NCBI RefSeq assembly: GCF_001571065.1
Contig: NZ_BCSW01000031.1
Span: 1-34,716, forward strand
Direction of reading: 5' to 3'
Source of the DNA: Dietzia cinnamea NBRC 102147
GTDB lineage: Bacteria > Actinomycetota > Actinomycetes > Mycobacteriales > Mycobacteriaceae
Length of the DNA: 34,716 nucleotides
Shown here: positions 1 through 9,474 of the stretch, one piece after another
Layout of the letters: every line of letters starts with the position of its first letter
Position numbering within the stretch: the first letter of the stretch is position 1
The notes under the pieces: generated by a model
Database searches by the model: none
Seen by the model: the letters and a program-made list of their open reading frames with translations, nothing else
What the model was told of the DNA's origin: nothing
Program-made: the position numbers and the translations under genes

Positions 1-10
1 GATAGAAGCC

Positions 11-43
11 GGAACCCCCGACCCCACCAGGGCCGGGGGTTCC
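11..43 (-). terminator. Hairpin downstream of malQ
   Basis: A perfect 10-bp inverted repeat (GGAACCCCCG at 11-20, CGGGGGTTCC at 34-43) with a 13-nt loop lies just past the malQ stop codon. There is no T-run, as is common in high-GC actinobacteria. It could also serve a convergent gene left of the window. Confidence 0.6.
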
Positions 44-50
44 CGCCATT

Positions 51-2198
51 TCACCCACCCGACGCCGCGTGCATCACCCGGCGGGCCGACGTCGAGCCGA
101 GCAGATCCTCGAGGCTGACGAGCCGTCCGGTGGCATCCGTCAGCGGCACCCGCCAGTTCGGATACTCATCCGACGTACCCGGCATGTTAACCGGGCGCCG
201 ATCACCCACCAGATCCGACACCGACACCGCCACGAGCAACGACGGCGCGGCAGCCACGAAACGGTGCAACGCCACGACCAGGTCAGCCGGCGAGTCACCC
301 TCGAGAAGGTCCCGCTCGCGCACCGCCTCGCGGAACGCCTCGATCTCCGCCTCCGCGGACCGGCGCTCCTCGTCGACGTCACCGGTGAGCTGCCCGAGCT
401 CCTCGCGAACATCCACGTGTACGAGATCGACGTAGCCGGCCGTCGGGGGAAGATCATGCGTCGTCACCGACGCCATACACAGGCGGCGATACTCCTCCGG
501 CGGAACCGGCTCGTCGTCACGCTTCTCGAACCACATCACCGACGTACCCAACACCCCGAGATCGGACAACGTCTCCCGCCCCCCCGGAGCCACCGTGCCC
601 AGGTCTTCACCGACCACCACGGCGCCGGCCCGCGTGGCCTCCAACGCGAGGACACCGAGCATGGCCTCGTGGTCATACCGGACATACGTCCCCTCGGTGG
701 GCGGAGCGCCCTCAGGAATCCACCACAGGCGGAAGAGCCCGAGGATGTGATCGATACGCACCCCACCGGAATCCCGGAGCGCGGCGCGAACGATGTCGCG
801 GAATGGCGCGTAACCCTCCTCCGCCAGAGCATCCGGTCGCAGCGGCGGCTGCGACCAGTCCTGACCCAGCTGGTTGTACGCATCCGGCGGCGCGCCCACC
901 GAGACGCCGCGGGCGAGCGACCGGTTCAGAGACCACGCATCCGCCCCGGTCGGATGGACGCCGACCGCCAGATCGTGGAGGACGCCCAGCCGCATACCGG
1001 CTCCGACCGCCTCGCTCTGCGCAAGCCCCCGCTGCTGCGAGACCTGCCACTGCAACCACTCATGGAAACGGACCTCCTCCGCGTGCTCGGTGGCAAAGCG
1101 CGCGACGGACTCCGAGTCCGGATCCCTCAGCTCCTCCGGCCACTCGCTCCAGTCAGGCCCGTGCTCGCCGGCCAGTGCGCACCACGTGGCGAACCCCCTC
1201 AGCCCCGGCTGTTCGACGGCGAACCGGTCGAACGACTCAGAGCGTCGCGGCGAGAGCGGAACGGCGAAGAGGAGGCGCAGTGCCTCCAACTTCGCGGACC
1301 ACGACGCGTCCCGGTCGATGGTGTCCTTCTCATTGGATTCCGCTGCCTCCCGCGCGAGCGCATCGACCCGCGCGCGATCAGCGGCGGGTAGCTCCGCGTA
1401 CTCGGGCACCAGCTCCGGACGTAGGTACAGGGGAGAGGCGAAACGGCGGGTCGTCGGCAGGTACGGCGACGGACCGACCGGCGGGTACGGCTCGCCGGCA
1501 TGCATCGGATTGACCAACACGAAATCCGCGCCCGTCTCCCGGCCGGCCCAGCCGCAGAGGTCGCCGAGGTCGGCGAGATCCCCGACGCCCCACGACTGCC
1601 GCGAACGCACCTGATAAATCTGCGCGGCCAGGCCGACGGCCCTGCGCTCTTTCAGGCCGCGGGGGACCGGGATCGTCGGCGGGTAGACGAGCAGGGTGCA
1701 CTCACTCGACTCGGGTTCGCGGTCCGGAACCTCCACCACGGCGGAGACGCGATGCCATCCCGCGGGCAGCGCGGCCGGCACCTGGAGCGTCACCCGTTCG
1801 ACTGTGACGCCGTCGACCTCACGGGCTGCCCGCGGCTCATCGAGGGGGAGCAGGGTCACCGGGACATCCGTGTCCTCGAGCAGGACCGACACGGTCACCT
1901 TCGCGCCGTGCGGGACATGGACCGGGCACCCTATGGCGGTGCCCTGACGTGCCACCAGAGACGGCGGCAGAACACGCCGCCAGGGGCGCACGCGAACGGC
2001 CGCCAGGGCCTCGTGTTCCGAAACGCCGAGCTCGTCGTCGTCGACAGCAACCGGTACGCCCATCGCGGCGAGCACCGCGCGCACAGTGCGGGCGGGGATC
2101 TCCCGGTGCACGCCCTGCGCGTCGTCATAACTCGTGGCGACCCCGCACACCTCGGCGAGCTCGGCCAGGACAGGGGAGACGATGTCATTCGCAGTCAC
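51..2198 (-). CDS. malQ: 4-alpha-glucanotransferase (amylomaltase, GH77)
   Basis: Cytoplasmic GH77 enzyme that transfers alpha-1,4-glucan segments between maltooligosaccharides in glycogen and maltodextrin metabolism. From the GTG start it is 715 residues, near the usual actinobacterial length, and begins with an all-beta N-terminal extension. The three catalytic acids are visible: nucleophile D483 in RIDHILGL, acid/base E531 in GEDLG, and transition-state D582 in TTHDLPP. The 48-residue gap between the first two equals that in E. coli MalQ (D448/E496). A substrate-loop motif with PVGPSPYLP is also present. I chose the GTG at 2198 because conserved-looking sequence ([16 protein letters not shown]) begins there; residues further upstream in this frame are basic and low in complexity. 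No clear Shine-Dalgarno sequence precedes it, and GTG 2207 is an alternative. It is divergent from fadA. Confidence 0.93.
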   Translation of the reverse strand: MTANDIVSPVLAELAEVCGVATSYDDAQGVHREIPARTVRAVLAAMGVPVAVDDDELGVSEHEALAAVRVRPWRRVLPPSLVARQGTAIGCPVHVPHGAKVTVSVLLEDTDVPVTLLPLDEPRAAREVDGVTVERVTLQVPAALPAGWHRVSAVVEVPDREPESSECTLLVYPPTIPVPRGLKERRAVGLAAQIYQVRSRQSWGVGDLADLGDLCGWAGRETGADFVLVNPMHAGEPYPPVGPSPYLPTTRRFASPLYLRPELVPEYAELPAADRARVDALAREAAESNEKDTIDRDASWSAKLEALRLLFAVPLSPRRSESFDRFAVEQPGLRGFATWCALAGEHGPDWSEWPEELRDPDSESVARFATEHAEEVRFHEWLQWQVSQQRGLAQSEAVGAGMRLGVLHDLAVGVHPTGADAWSLNRSLARGVSVGAPPDAYNQLGQDWSQPPLRPDALAEEGYAPFRDIVRAALRDSGGVRIDHILGLFRLWWIPEGAPPTEGTYVRYDHEAMLGVLALEATRAGAVVVGEDLGTVAPGGRETLSDLGVLGTSVMWFEKRDDEPVPPEEYRRLCMASVTTHDLPPTAGYVDLVHVDVREELGQLTGDVDEERRSAEAEIEAFREAVRERDLLEGDSPADLVVALHRFVAAAPSLLVAVSVSDLVGDRRPVNMPGTSDEYPNWRVPLTDATGRLVSLEDLLGSTSARRVMHAASGG

Positions 2199-2334
2199 GC
2201 GGTCCACTGTGCCACCGGCCGCGCAGTCGACGCGCCGGTCGACGGAAACGGACCACACTCCGCGAAGCGCGGCCGCACCACGTAGCCTGACGGAACACGA
2301 ACCTGTTCGCCCAGAGAAAGAGCGTGGCCCACCC

Positions 2335-3546
<1,212 letters not shown>

Positions 3547-3583
3547 CCCACCGACACCACAGCGATACAGGAGTACAGAACCA

Positions 3584-5773
3584 GTGAGCGACAACATGTT
3601 CCGGTGGGAGCAGGACGGCGACGGCATCGTCACCCTCACCATGGACGACCCCGACCACGGCGCCAACACGATGAACACCCGCTTCATCGACGACTTCTCC
3701 GCCACGGTCGACCGCATCGTGGCCGAGAAGGACTCCATCAAGGGAGTCGTCCTCACCTCCGCCAAGAAGAGCTTCTTCGGCGGCGGCGACCTCAAGTCCA
3801 TGATCAAGGCCGGCCCCGAGCAGGCCGAGGAGCTCTACGAGCGGTCGATGGGTATCAAGGGCCGCATGCGTGCCCTCGAGACCTGCGGCGTGCCCGTCGT
3901 GGCCGCGATCAACGGCGCCGCCCTCGGCGGCGGCCTCGAACTCGCGCTCGCGTGCCACCATCGCGTCATGGCCGACGCCCGCGGCGCCAAGGTCGGACTG
4001 CCCGAGGTCACCCTCGGCCTGCTGCCCGGCGGCGGCGGCATCGTCCGCACCGTCCGGATGTTCGGCCTCGCCCAGGCCGTGCCCAACATCCTCATGTCCG
4101 GCCGTTCCTTCGCGCCCGACAAGGCCCTCAAGGCCGGGCTGGTCGACGAGGTCGTCGAGCCCGAGAAGCTCATCGACGCCGCCAAGGCATGGCTCGCCAC
4201 CGACCCCGAGCCCACCCAGCCGTGGGACCGCAAGGGCTGGACTCTGCCCGGCGGCACGATCGACGACCCCGCGCTGGCGGGCGTCCTGCCGTCTTTCCCC
4301 GCCAACATGCGCAAGCAGACCAAGGGCGCGCCCGCCCCTGCGCCGCGCGCCATCATGGCCGCCGCCGTCGAGGGCTCCCAGGTCGACTTCGCCACCGCCG
4401 AGAAGATCGAGGCGCGCTACTTCGTCTCCCTCGTCACCGGCCCCATCGCGAAGAACATGATCCAGGCGTTCTTCTTCGACATGCAGCACTGCTCCTCCGG
4501 CGGCGCCCGCCCGAAGGCGGCCGACGGCTCCGAGATCCCGCGCACCCGGTTCACCAAGGTCGGCGTCCTCGGCGCGGGCATGATGGGCGCCGGCATCGCC
4601 TACGTCTGCGCCAAGGCCGGCATCGAGGTCGTCCTCAAGGACGTCGAGCAGGCCTCCGCCGACAAGGGGAAGGCGTACTCCGAGAAGCTCGAGGCCAAGG
4701 CCCTCGAGCGGGGCCGAACCACGCAGGAGAAGTCCGACGCGCTGCTGGCCCGCATCACCCCGACCACAGACCCGCAGGCGCTCGCCGGCTGCGATCTGGT
4801 GATCGAGGCGGTGTTCGAGTCGCCCGATCTCAAGAAGAAGGTCTTCCAGGAGATCGAGGACATCGTCGCGCCCGACGCGCTGCTCGGCTCCAACACCTCG
4901 ACCCTGCCGATCACCGACCTGGCCACCGGCGTCAAGCGGCCGGAGGACTTCATCGGCCTGCACTTCTTCTCGCCCGTCGACAAGATGCAGCTCGTCGAGA
5001 TCATCTGCGGGGAGAAGACCACGCCGGAGACGCTGGCCAAGGCCATCGACCTGACGCTGCAGATCCGCAAGATCCCGATCGTCGTCAACGACTCGCGAGG
5101 CTTCTACACCTCCCGCGTCATCGGCACCTTCGTCAACGAGGCGATCGGCATGCTCGACGAGGGCATCGAACCGTCCACCATCGAGCAGGCCGGCCGGATC
5201 GCCGGCTACCCGGCGGCGCCGCTGCAGCTCTCCGACGAGCTGAACCTCAACCTCATGGTCAAGATTCGTCAGGCCACCCGCGAGGCCGAGGAGGCCGCGG
5301 GCAGGGAGTACGTGCCCACCTCCTCCGACCGCGTCGTCCTCAAGATGGTCGAGGAGCTCCAGCGGTCCGGGCGCGCCGCCGGCGCCGGATTCTACGAGTA
5401 CGCCGACGGCAAGCGCGGCGGACTGTGGCCGGGCCTGCGGGAGGCGTTCAACACCTCTCCCGACAACGCCCCGCCGCTGCAGGACCTGATCGACCGCATG
5501 ATCTTCGCCGAGGTGCTCGAGACGCAGAAGTGCGTTGACGAGGGCGTGATCACCGACGACGCCGACGCCAACATCGGCTCGATCATCGGCATCGGGTTCC
5601 CGGCGTGGACCGGCGGCACCCGCCAGTACGCCAAGAACTACTCGGAGCCGGGCGCCAAGGAGGCCTCGGGCTACAAGGGTTTCGTCGCTCGCGCGGAGGA
5701 GCTGGCCGCGAAGTACGGCGAGCGCTTCGCTCCGACCGAGTCGCTGAGGAAGCTGGCGGCAGACCAGGGCTGA
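3584..5773 (+). CDS. fadB: Multifunctional fatty-acid oxidation protein FadB (enoyl-CoA hydratase / 3-hydroxyacyl-CoA dehydrogenase)
   Basis: Bifunctional beta-oxidation enzyme of 729 residues. The N-terminal crotonase domain (about 1-200) has the oxyanion-hole segment INGAALGGGLE and acid residues E119 and E141 (GLPE), close to E119/E139 of E. coli FadB. The central NAD-binding domain starts at GVLGAGMMGAG (about 327-337). The dehydrogenase catalytic histidine is H460 in GLHFFSPVDKMQ. C-terminal helical 3HCDH domains follow. The GTG at 3584 is preceded 10 nt upstream by AGGAG (3569-3573), which decides the start. It forms an operon with fadA (37-nt gap), and a strong hairpin follows. It hydrates enoyl-CoA and oxidises the 3-hydroxyacyl-CoA, which passes to FadA. 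Confidence 0.96.
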   Translation: MSDNMFRWEQDGDGIVTLTMDDPDHGANTMNTRFIDDFSATVDRIVAEKDSIKGVVLTSAKKSFFGGGDLKSMIKAGPEQAEELYERSMGIKGRMRALETCGVPVVAAINGAALGGGLELALACHHRVMADARGAKVGLPEVTLGLLPGGGGIVRTVRMFGLAQAVPNILMSGRSFAPDKALKAGLVDEVVEPEKLIDAAKAWLATDPEPTQPWDRKGWTLPGGTIDDPALAGVLPSFPANMRKQTKGAPAPAPRAIMAAAVEGSQVDFATAEKIEARYFVSLVTGPIAKNMIQAFFFDMQHCSSGGARPKAADGSEIPRTRFTKVGVLGAGMMGAGIAYVCAKAGIEVVLKDVEQASADKGKAYSEKLEAKALERGRTTQEKSDALLARITPTTDPQALAGCDLVIEAVFESPDLKKKVFQEIEDIVAPDALLGSNTSTLPITDLATGVKRPEDFIGLHFFSPVDKMQLVEIICGEKTTPETLAKAIDLTLQIRKIPIVVNDSRGFYTSRVIGTFVNEAIGMLDEGIEPSTIEQAGRIAGYPAAPLQLSDELNLNLMVKIRQATREAEEAAGREYVPTSSDRVVLKMVEELQRSGRAAGAGFYEYADGKRGGLWPGLREAFNTSPDNAPPLQDLIDRMIFAEVLETQKCVDEGVITDDADANIGSIIGIGFPAWTGGTRQYAKNYSEPGAKEASGYKGFVARAEELAAKYGERFAPTESLRKLAADQG

Positions 5774-5804
5774 CGCCCGCATCCCACCGGCTCAGGCTGT
5801 CGTC

Positions 5805-5849
5805 CACCCCCGTTCGCCGTCCCCTCGAAGGGCACGGCGGGCGGGGGTG
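5805..5849 (+). terminator. Terminator hairpin of the fadAB operon
   Basis: A two-part stem: CACCCCCG (5805-5812) with CGGGGGTG (5842-5849), and inside it CGCCGT (5815-5820) with ACGGCG (5834-5839), separated by a symmetric 2x2 internal loop. It lies 32 nt after the fadB stop. No T-tract follows. It separates fadB from the truncated phosphoesterase. Confidence 0.7.
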
Positions 5850-5884
5850 TCGCGCATGCACCTAGACCCTCTGCCCGCCGCGGC

Positions 5885-7411
5885 GTGAAACGCGAGCAGG
5901 GGCGCTACGAACTGCCGGCCACCGACAACTTCACCGCCTTCATCACCCAGCCCGCAGGCTGGCAGGTGCCAGTCGACGAGCAGAAGGTCGCCCAGTTCAG
6001 CTACAACCACCTGCCCGAGGGCTCGCCGGAGCTGCGCTTCGGCGGGCTGAAGCCGACCGGCGATCTACCCGCGGCGGTGAACTTCCCGCTCGCGAAGTCG
6101 GCCGCGACCGCCGATCCGAGGCAGTCCTGCCCGATCGCCTCCGACACCCAGACCTACGACATGGAGGAGGTCGGGTACGCGAGCCGCGGCGTGCCCGCCG
6201 ACCTCGCGGCCCGCGACGACTACGCGGGCTGCGGCATCCTGCTCCTGGGCGACAACGTCGGCGACGACCTGAGCCTGAACCAGCCCGTCAAGGACCTCTA
6301 CGCCGACGCGAACGGTCCCGTGCGTGCCATCCCCGGTAACCACGACATGGACTTCGACGCGGCCGACGCCACCCACTCCGTCGACACCTATCGCCGCGAC
6401 TTCGGCGCGCCGTACTACTCCTACGAAGTGGGCGACACCCACTTCGTGGGTCTGTTCAACATCGTCTACAACGGTCAGAAGGCCGACGGGTCCAACGGCG
6501 GCTACGCCGAGGCCCTCACGCAGGAGCAGCTCGACTGGCTGCGTAACGACCTGCAGCACGTGGAGCGTCAGAAGAACATCGTCGTGGCCGCGCACGCGCC
6601 GATCGTGGACTACCGCGGTGTCACGACCGACAACGCGAGTGCGCTGTACGAGATCCTGGCCGATTATCCCAACGCGGTGACGGTGGGCGGTCACACCCAC
6701 ACGCTGGAGCATCTGTTGGCGGGTGACTCCAGGCAAGAGTGGATCGATGCCGGGATCCCCGAGTTGACCCACGACCAGCTCGTGGCCGGCGCGGTCTCCG
6801 GCTCGTGGTACTCCGGCGAGCTCAATGAGAACGGCGTCCCCTACTCGTACACGTCCGACGCCGCCGAGCCCGGTGTCTTGACCATCGAGTTCGACGGACA
6901 CGAGCGCTCCGAGTACTACACCGTGCGTAACGAGTCGGCCGACCGCCAGTTCTTGACAGGGATCAACAGCCCCGCGTGGCGGGAGTGGGCCGAGGCCTAC
7001 CAGCAGTGGAAGGACGACGGGGAGCAGGGTGAGGCTCCGGCTCCCGTGGCGACCGACTCCGTCAGCACCGCGGACGTGAGCACGGGCGCGGCGTGGCTGG
7101 CGGCCAGCTTCTTCGGCGGATCCACGGACGCCAGCGTCCGGGTGTCCGTCGACGGGGGCGAGCCCGTCGCCGCCGAGCACACCCAGCCGGCGGCCGGCGA
7201 GGCCCTCAACGTGGGCTGGGAGTACACCGAGACCGTCTCGGGGACCCACAACCTCATCGCCGACGCCGCACTGGGCCGGTCGAGCTCGCACCTGTGGCGG
7301 ATCGCGCTGCCCTCCGATCTCGAGCCGGGCGAGCACACCGCCCGGGTCTCGGCGACGGACCGGTACGGACGTGAGCACAGGACGTCGTTCGCCTTCACGG
7401 TGACGGGCTGA
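5885..7411 (+). CDS. Calcineurin-like metallophosphoesterase, N-terminally truncated
   Basis: 508 residues in the only open frame. Metallophosphoesterase motifs run in order: D87 (SDTQ), G122-D123 (LLLGDN), GNHD at 151-154, the histidine of VVAAHAP and GGHTHT. A MetallophosC-like beta-rich C-terminal domain follows. Family members I recall are exported proteins with a signal peptide and a MetallophosN domain ahead of this core. Here the reading begins inside that N-terminal domain (GRYELPATDNF), with no signal peptide and no Shine-Dalgarno sequence before the GTG at 5885. The frame is open back to the fadB stop at 5771-5773 with no earlier start codon. The gene therefore looks 5'-deleted, with fadB and its terminator where the missing part should be. 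It is either a remnant or a rarely translated cytosolic form. The substrate is unknown. Confidence 0.75.
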   Translation: MKREQGRYELPATDNFTAFITQPAGWQVPVDEQKVAQFSYNHLPEGSPELRFGGLKPTGDLPAAVNFPLAKSAATADPRQSCPIASDTQTYDMEEVGYASRGVPADLAARDDYAGCGILLLGDNVGDDLSLNQPVKDLYADANGPVRAIPGNHDMDFDAADATHSVDTYRRDFGAPYYSYEVGDTHFVGLFNIVYNGQKADGSNGGYAEALTQEQLDWLRNDLQHVERQKNIVVAAHAPIVDYRGVTTDNASALYEILADYPNAVTVGGHTHTLEHLLAGDSRQEWIDAGIPELTHDQLVAGAVSGSWYSGELNENGVPYSYTSDAAEPGVLTIEFDGHERSEYYTVRNESADRQFLTGINSPAWREWAEAYQQWKDDGEQGEAPAPVATDSVSTADVSTGAAWLAASFFGGSTDASVRVSVDGGEPVAAEHTQPAAGEALNVGWEYTETVSGTHNLIADAALGRSSSHLWRIALPSDLEPGEHTARVSATDRYGREHRTSFAFTVTG

Positions 7412-7433
7412 ACGTTCGGTGGAGTTCTCCTCT

Positions 7434-7459
7434 GGCGGCGAGGCCACGGCCCCGCCGCC
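7434..7459. terminator. Hairpin between convergent genes
   Basis: GGCGGCG (7434-7440) pairs with CGCCGCC (7453-7459) around a 12-nt loop that can itself pair GGCC with GGCC. It lies between the phosphoesterase and the aminotransferase, which converge, so it may end both transcripts. Confidence 0.5.
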
Positions 7460-7498
7460 GAGGGGTGCGGATCCGCTGACACCGCGCCTGGGCGGACC

Positions 7499-8650
7499 TC
7501 AGCCGCGCTCGGACGCGATCCGCCCCATCCGTGAGAATGCCTCGGAGAGAAGTTCGTCGGAGCAGGCGAAGTTCACGCGGGCGAAGCCCTTGCCCTGAGG
7601 TCCGAACGCCGGGCCCGGGCTCAGCGCGACCCGACCCTCGTCCAGGAACGCGGCGGCAGGGTCGTCGCCGAGGCCCGGGTACCCGCGCAGATCGATCCAC
7701 GCGACGAACCCCGCGTCAGGCCGCCGCCACCGCGCGCGGGGCAGATGCTCGGCCAGCAACCGCTCCATGAGGTCGAGATTCGACGCGAGGGCGGCCCGCA
7801 TGTGGTCGAGCCAGTCGAGTGACTCGGTGAGCGCGGCCTCGGCGGCGAGGGCGCCGAAGTGCCCCACCGCGCCGGACAGCGCCGAACGGGGAACCGCGAA
7901 CTTCTCCGGATTGCCGTTGACCACGAACGCGCACTTCAACCCGGCGAGGTTGAACGCCTTGGACGCCGATGAGATCGCCAGCCCCACCTCGCGCGCGGTC
8001 TGCGAGACCGCCAGGAACGAGACGAAGTCCACGCCGGGCATGGCCAGGGGCGCCCAGATCTCGTCCGAGACCACCACCGCGTCGTGCCGGGCGGCGATCC
8101 GGGCTAGCTCGGCCAACTCCGCACGCGAGTGGAGGACGCCCGTGGGATTGTGCGGGTGACTGAGCAGAACGGCCCGGGCTCCACCCGCCAACGCCTGCTC
8201 GATTCCCGCCAGATCCAGTTGCGGGTCCTCGCCGTCGTGACCGATCAACGGCACCGCGACCGGTGACATCCCCACGCGCCGAATCCACGGCCCGAACGGC
8301 ATGTACACCGGCGGCGTGTACACGACACCGCTCCCGGCCGGCAGGATGCGCGCCAGCGACTCGCGAACGCCGACCCCCACATCGTTGACCGGGATCACGG
8401 CGTCCTCCGGCACGTCGTACCCGAAACGCGAGTAGTACCGGGCGCACACCCCGGCCAGCCGCTCGATCTCCGTGAAGTACCCGGTGTCCCCGTCGGCGAC
8501 GGCGGCCGCGAGTCGATCCCGGATCGCGGGGGCCAGCAGGACGTCGGTCTCGGCGACGAACAGCGGCAGCACGTCCTCCGGGTACGCCTGCCACTTCTGG
8601 CTGCGGCGCCTGCGCAGGACGGACTCGGGGACATCCAGAGGGAACGGCAC
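7499..8650 (-). CDS. MalY/PatB-type PLP-dependent aminotransferase / cystathionine beta-lyase family
   Basis: Fold-type I PLP enzyme of 383 residues, close to the MalY/PatB C-S lyase family, which releases homocysteine, pyruvate and ammonia from cystathionine or acts on related cysteine S-conjugates. The family N-terminus SQKWQAYPEDVLPLFVAETD is present. The PLP lysine is K231 in SSASKAFNLAGLK, the cofactor aspartate lies in VVSDEIWAPL, and HPHNPTG precedes it. GTG 8650 is chosen because AGAAGG lies 9 nt upstream; ATG 8659 sits directly on that ribosome site, and ATG 8668 has none. M. tuberculosis has another aminotransferase gene (dapC, Rv0858c) beside fadA, but this protein is of the MalY type, so it is not simply that gene moved. 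The exact substrate is not predictable from sequence alone. Confidence 0.87.
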   Translation of the reverse strand: MPFPLDVPESVLRRRRSQKWQAYPEDVLPLFVAETDVLLAPAIRDRLAAAVADGDTGYFTEIERLAGVCARYYSRFGYDVPEDAVIPVNDVGVGVRESLARILPAGSGVVYTPPVYMPFGPWIRRVGMSPVAVPLIGHDGEDPQLDLAGIEQALAGGARAVLLSHPHNPTGVLHSRAELAELARIAARHDAVVVSDEIWAPLAMPGVDFVSFLAVSQTAREVGLAISSASKAFNLAGLKCAFVVNGNPEKFAVPRSALSGAVGHFGALAAEAALTESLDWLDHMRAALASNLDLMERLLAEHLPRARWRRPDAGFVAWIDLRGYPGLGDDPAAAFLDEGRVALSPGPAFGPQGKGFARVNFACSDELLSEAFSRMGRIASERG

Positions 8651-8718
8651 GTGGGGCATCCTTCTCATCCGGGGGCACGCGGAACCACCAGGCTACTCAG
8701 CCGTCGCGGCCGCGATCG

Positions 8719-9306
8719 TCAGCTCCCGGGAAGGATCCCCGGCGCCACCCATACGTCGGCATCCGGGGACTGCCTGCCGAGCGGCATCATCGTGGAGTAG
8801 GCGGTCCCGGATCCGGTGGGGATGACGATGCCGCCGGAGGTGTAGTCCCAGCCCATCTCGTAGGCGACGCGGTAGCCGGCCTGATAGGCGGCCCCGGCCC
8901 AGGGGTCCGACGAGCCGTGCCACATGTCGGTGAGGAGGGAGAACCGGCGAAGTTCGGCGACGGATCCATCCGGGGCCACCTGCCAACACCGCACACCCGC
9001 CAGGTTCCAGTAACCGTCGCACCAGGTGGGGGAGTCCGCCGGGGCCCGCGAGACCACACGCATGACATTCGGTCCCGGCTCCCAGAACCCCGGCTGGTCC
9101 GGGCCGGTCGTGGACTGGGTGTCAACGTACCGCGCGTCGGCCGGGATCGGCGCGGGCGGCGGAAAGGGCGCCCGCCATGTGTCCAGGGGATGGGCCCCGG
9201 TCTGCTGCGCCGAGGCTGCGGGCACCAGACCCGTCATGAGGGCGAGCGCGGCGGTCATCACCGCGATGAGGCGGGCGGTGACGCGGAATGTGACGCGGCA
9301 GGACAT
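8719..9306 (-). CDS. Small secreted protein of unknown function
   Basis: 195 residues. A basic N-terminus (MSCRVTFRVTARL), a hydrophobic core and PAASA followed by QQ give a convincing Sec signal peptide cut near residue 34. The mature part is Pro-rich at first (FPPPAPIPAD), then aromatic and Trp-rich with two cysteines (TWCDGYW, GVRCWQV) that could form a disulfide outside the membrane. I do not recognise a family. ATG 9306 has a GGA about 8 nt upstream; GTG 9312 is possible. It lies on the minus strand between the aminotransferase and the narK operator, apparently as a separate unit. Confidence 0.72.
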   Translation of the reverse strand: MSCRVTFRVTARLIAVMTAALALMTGLVPAASAQQTGAHPLDTWRAPFPPPAPIPADARYVDTQSTTGPDQPGFWEPGPNVMRVVSRAPADSPTWCDGYWNLAGVRCWQVAPDGSVAELRRFSLLTDMWHGSSDPWAGAAYQAGYRVAYEMGWDYTSGGIVIPTGSGTAYSTMMPLGRQSPDADVWVAPGILPGS

Positions 9307-9356
9307 GCGCACAGTCCATCACGGCCGAGGCGCCCTCACAGGTCGAACGCCTGCAC

Positions 9357-9420
9357 GTGAGTACACCGTGACGGGACCGTCACCGCGAATAGCACAGGGG
9401 AAACAGCCCGTTCCTACGGT
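9357..9420 (+). promoter_or_regulatory. narK operator and promoter (three 11-bp-spaced half-sites plus -10)
   Basis: Half-sites GTGAG (9357-9361), GTGAC (9368-9372) and GTCAC (9379-9383) are each separated by six bases; the second spacer is GGGACC. The last two form a 7-bp inverted repeat around GA. After 27 nt comes TTCCTACGGT, whose TACGGT (9415-9420) fits an actinobacterial -10. There is no good -35, as expected of an activator-dependent promoter. The same layout precedes nirB. GlnR boxes also use GTNAC-type half-sites at 11-bp spacing, so NnaR and/or GlnR are the likely binders. Confidence 0.65.
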
Positions 9421-9430
9421 TGCCGTCACG

Positions 9431-9451
9431 GGGCTCCGAACGAGGGAGCCC
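9431..9451 (+). other. narK leader hairpin
   Basis: GGGCTCC (9431-9437) pairs with GGAGCCC (9445-9451) around a 7-nt loop in the predicted 5' UTR, ending 6 nt before the ribosome site GGGGAGGGG (9458-9466). It may only space the ribosome site, or it may modulate translation. The loop is not the hexaloop expected of ANTAR targets. Confidence 0.35.
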
Positions 9452-9474
9452 ACCGGCGGGGAGGGGCCACGCAC

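Noticed and set aside
3584-7411. FadB-phosphoesterase fusion by read-through, since both are in the same frame
   Set aside because: FadB is complete at its normal length and a strong hairpin separates the two; same frame is a one-in-three chance.
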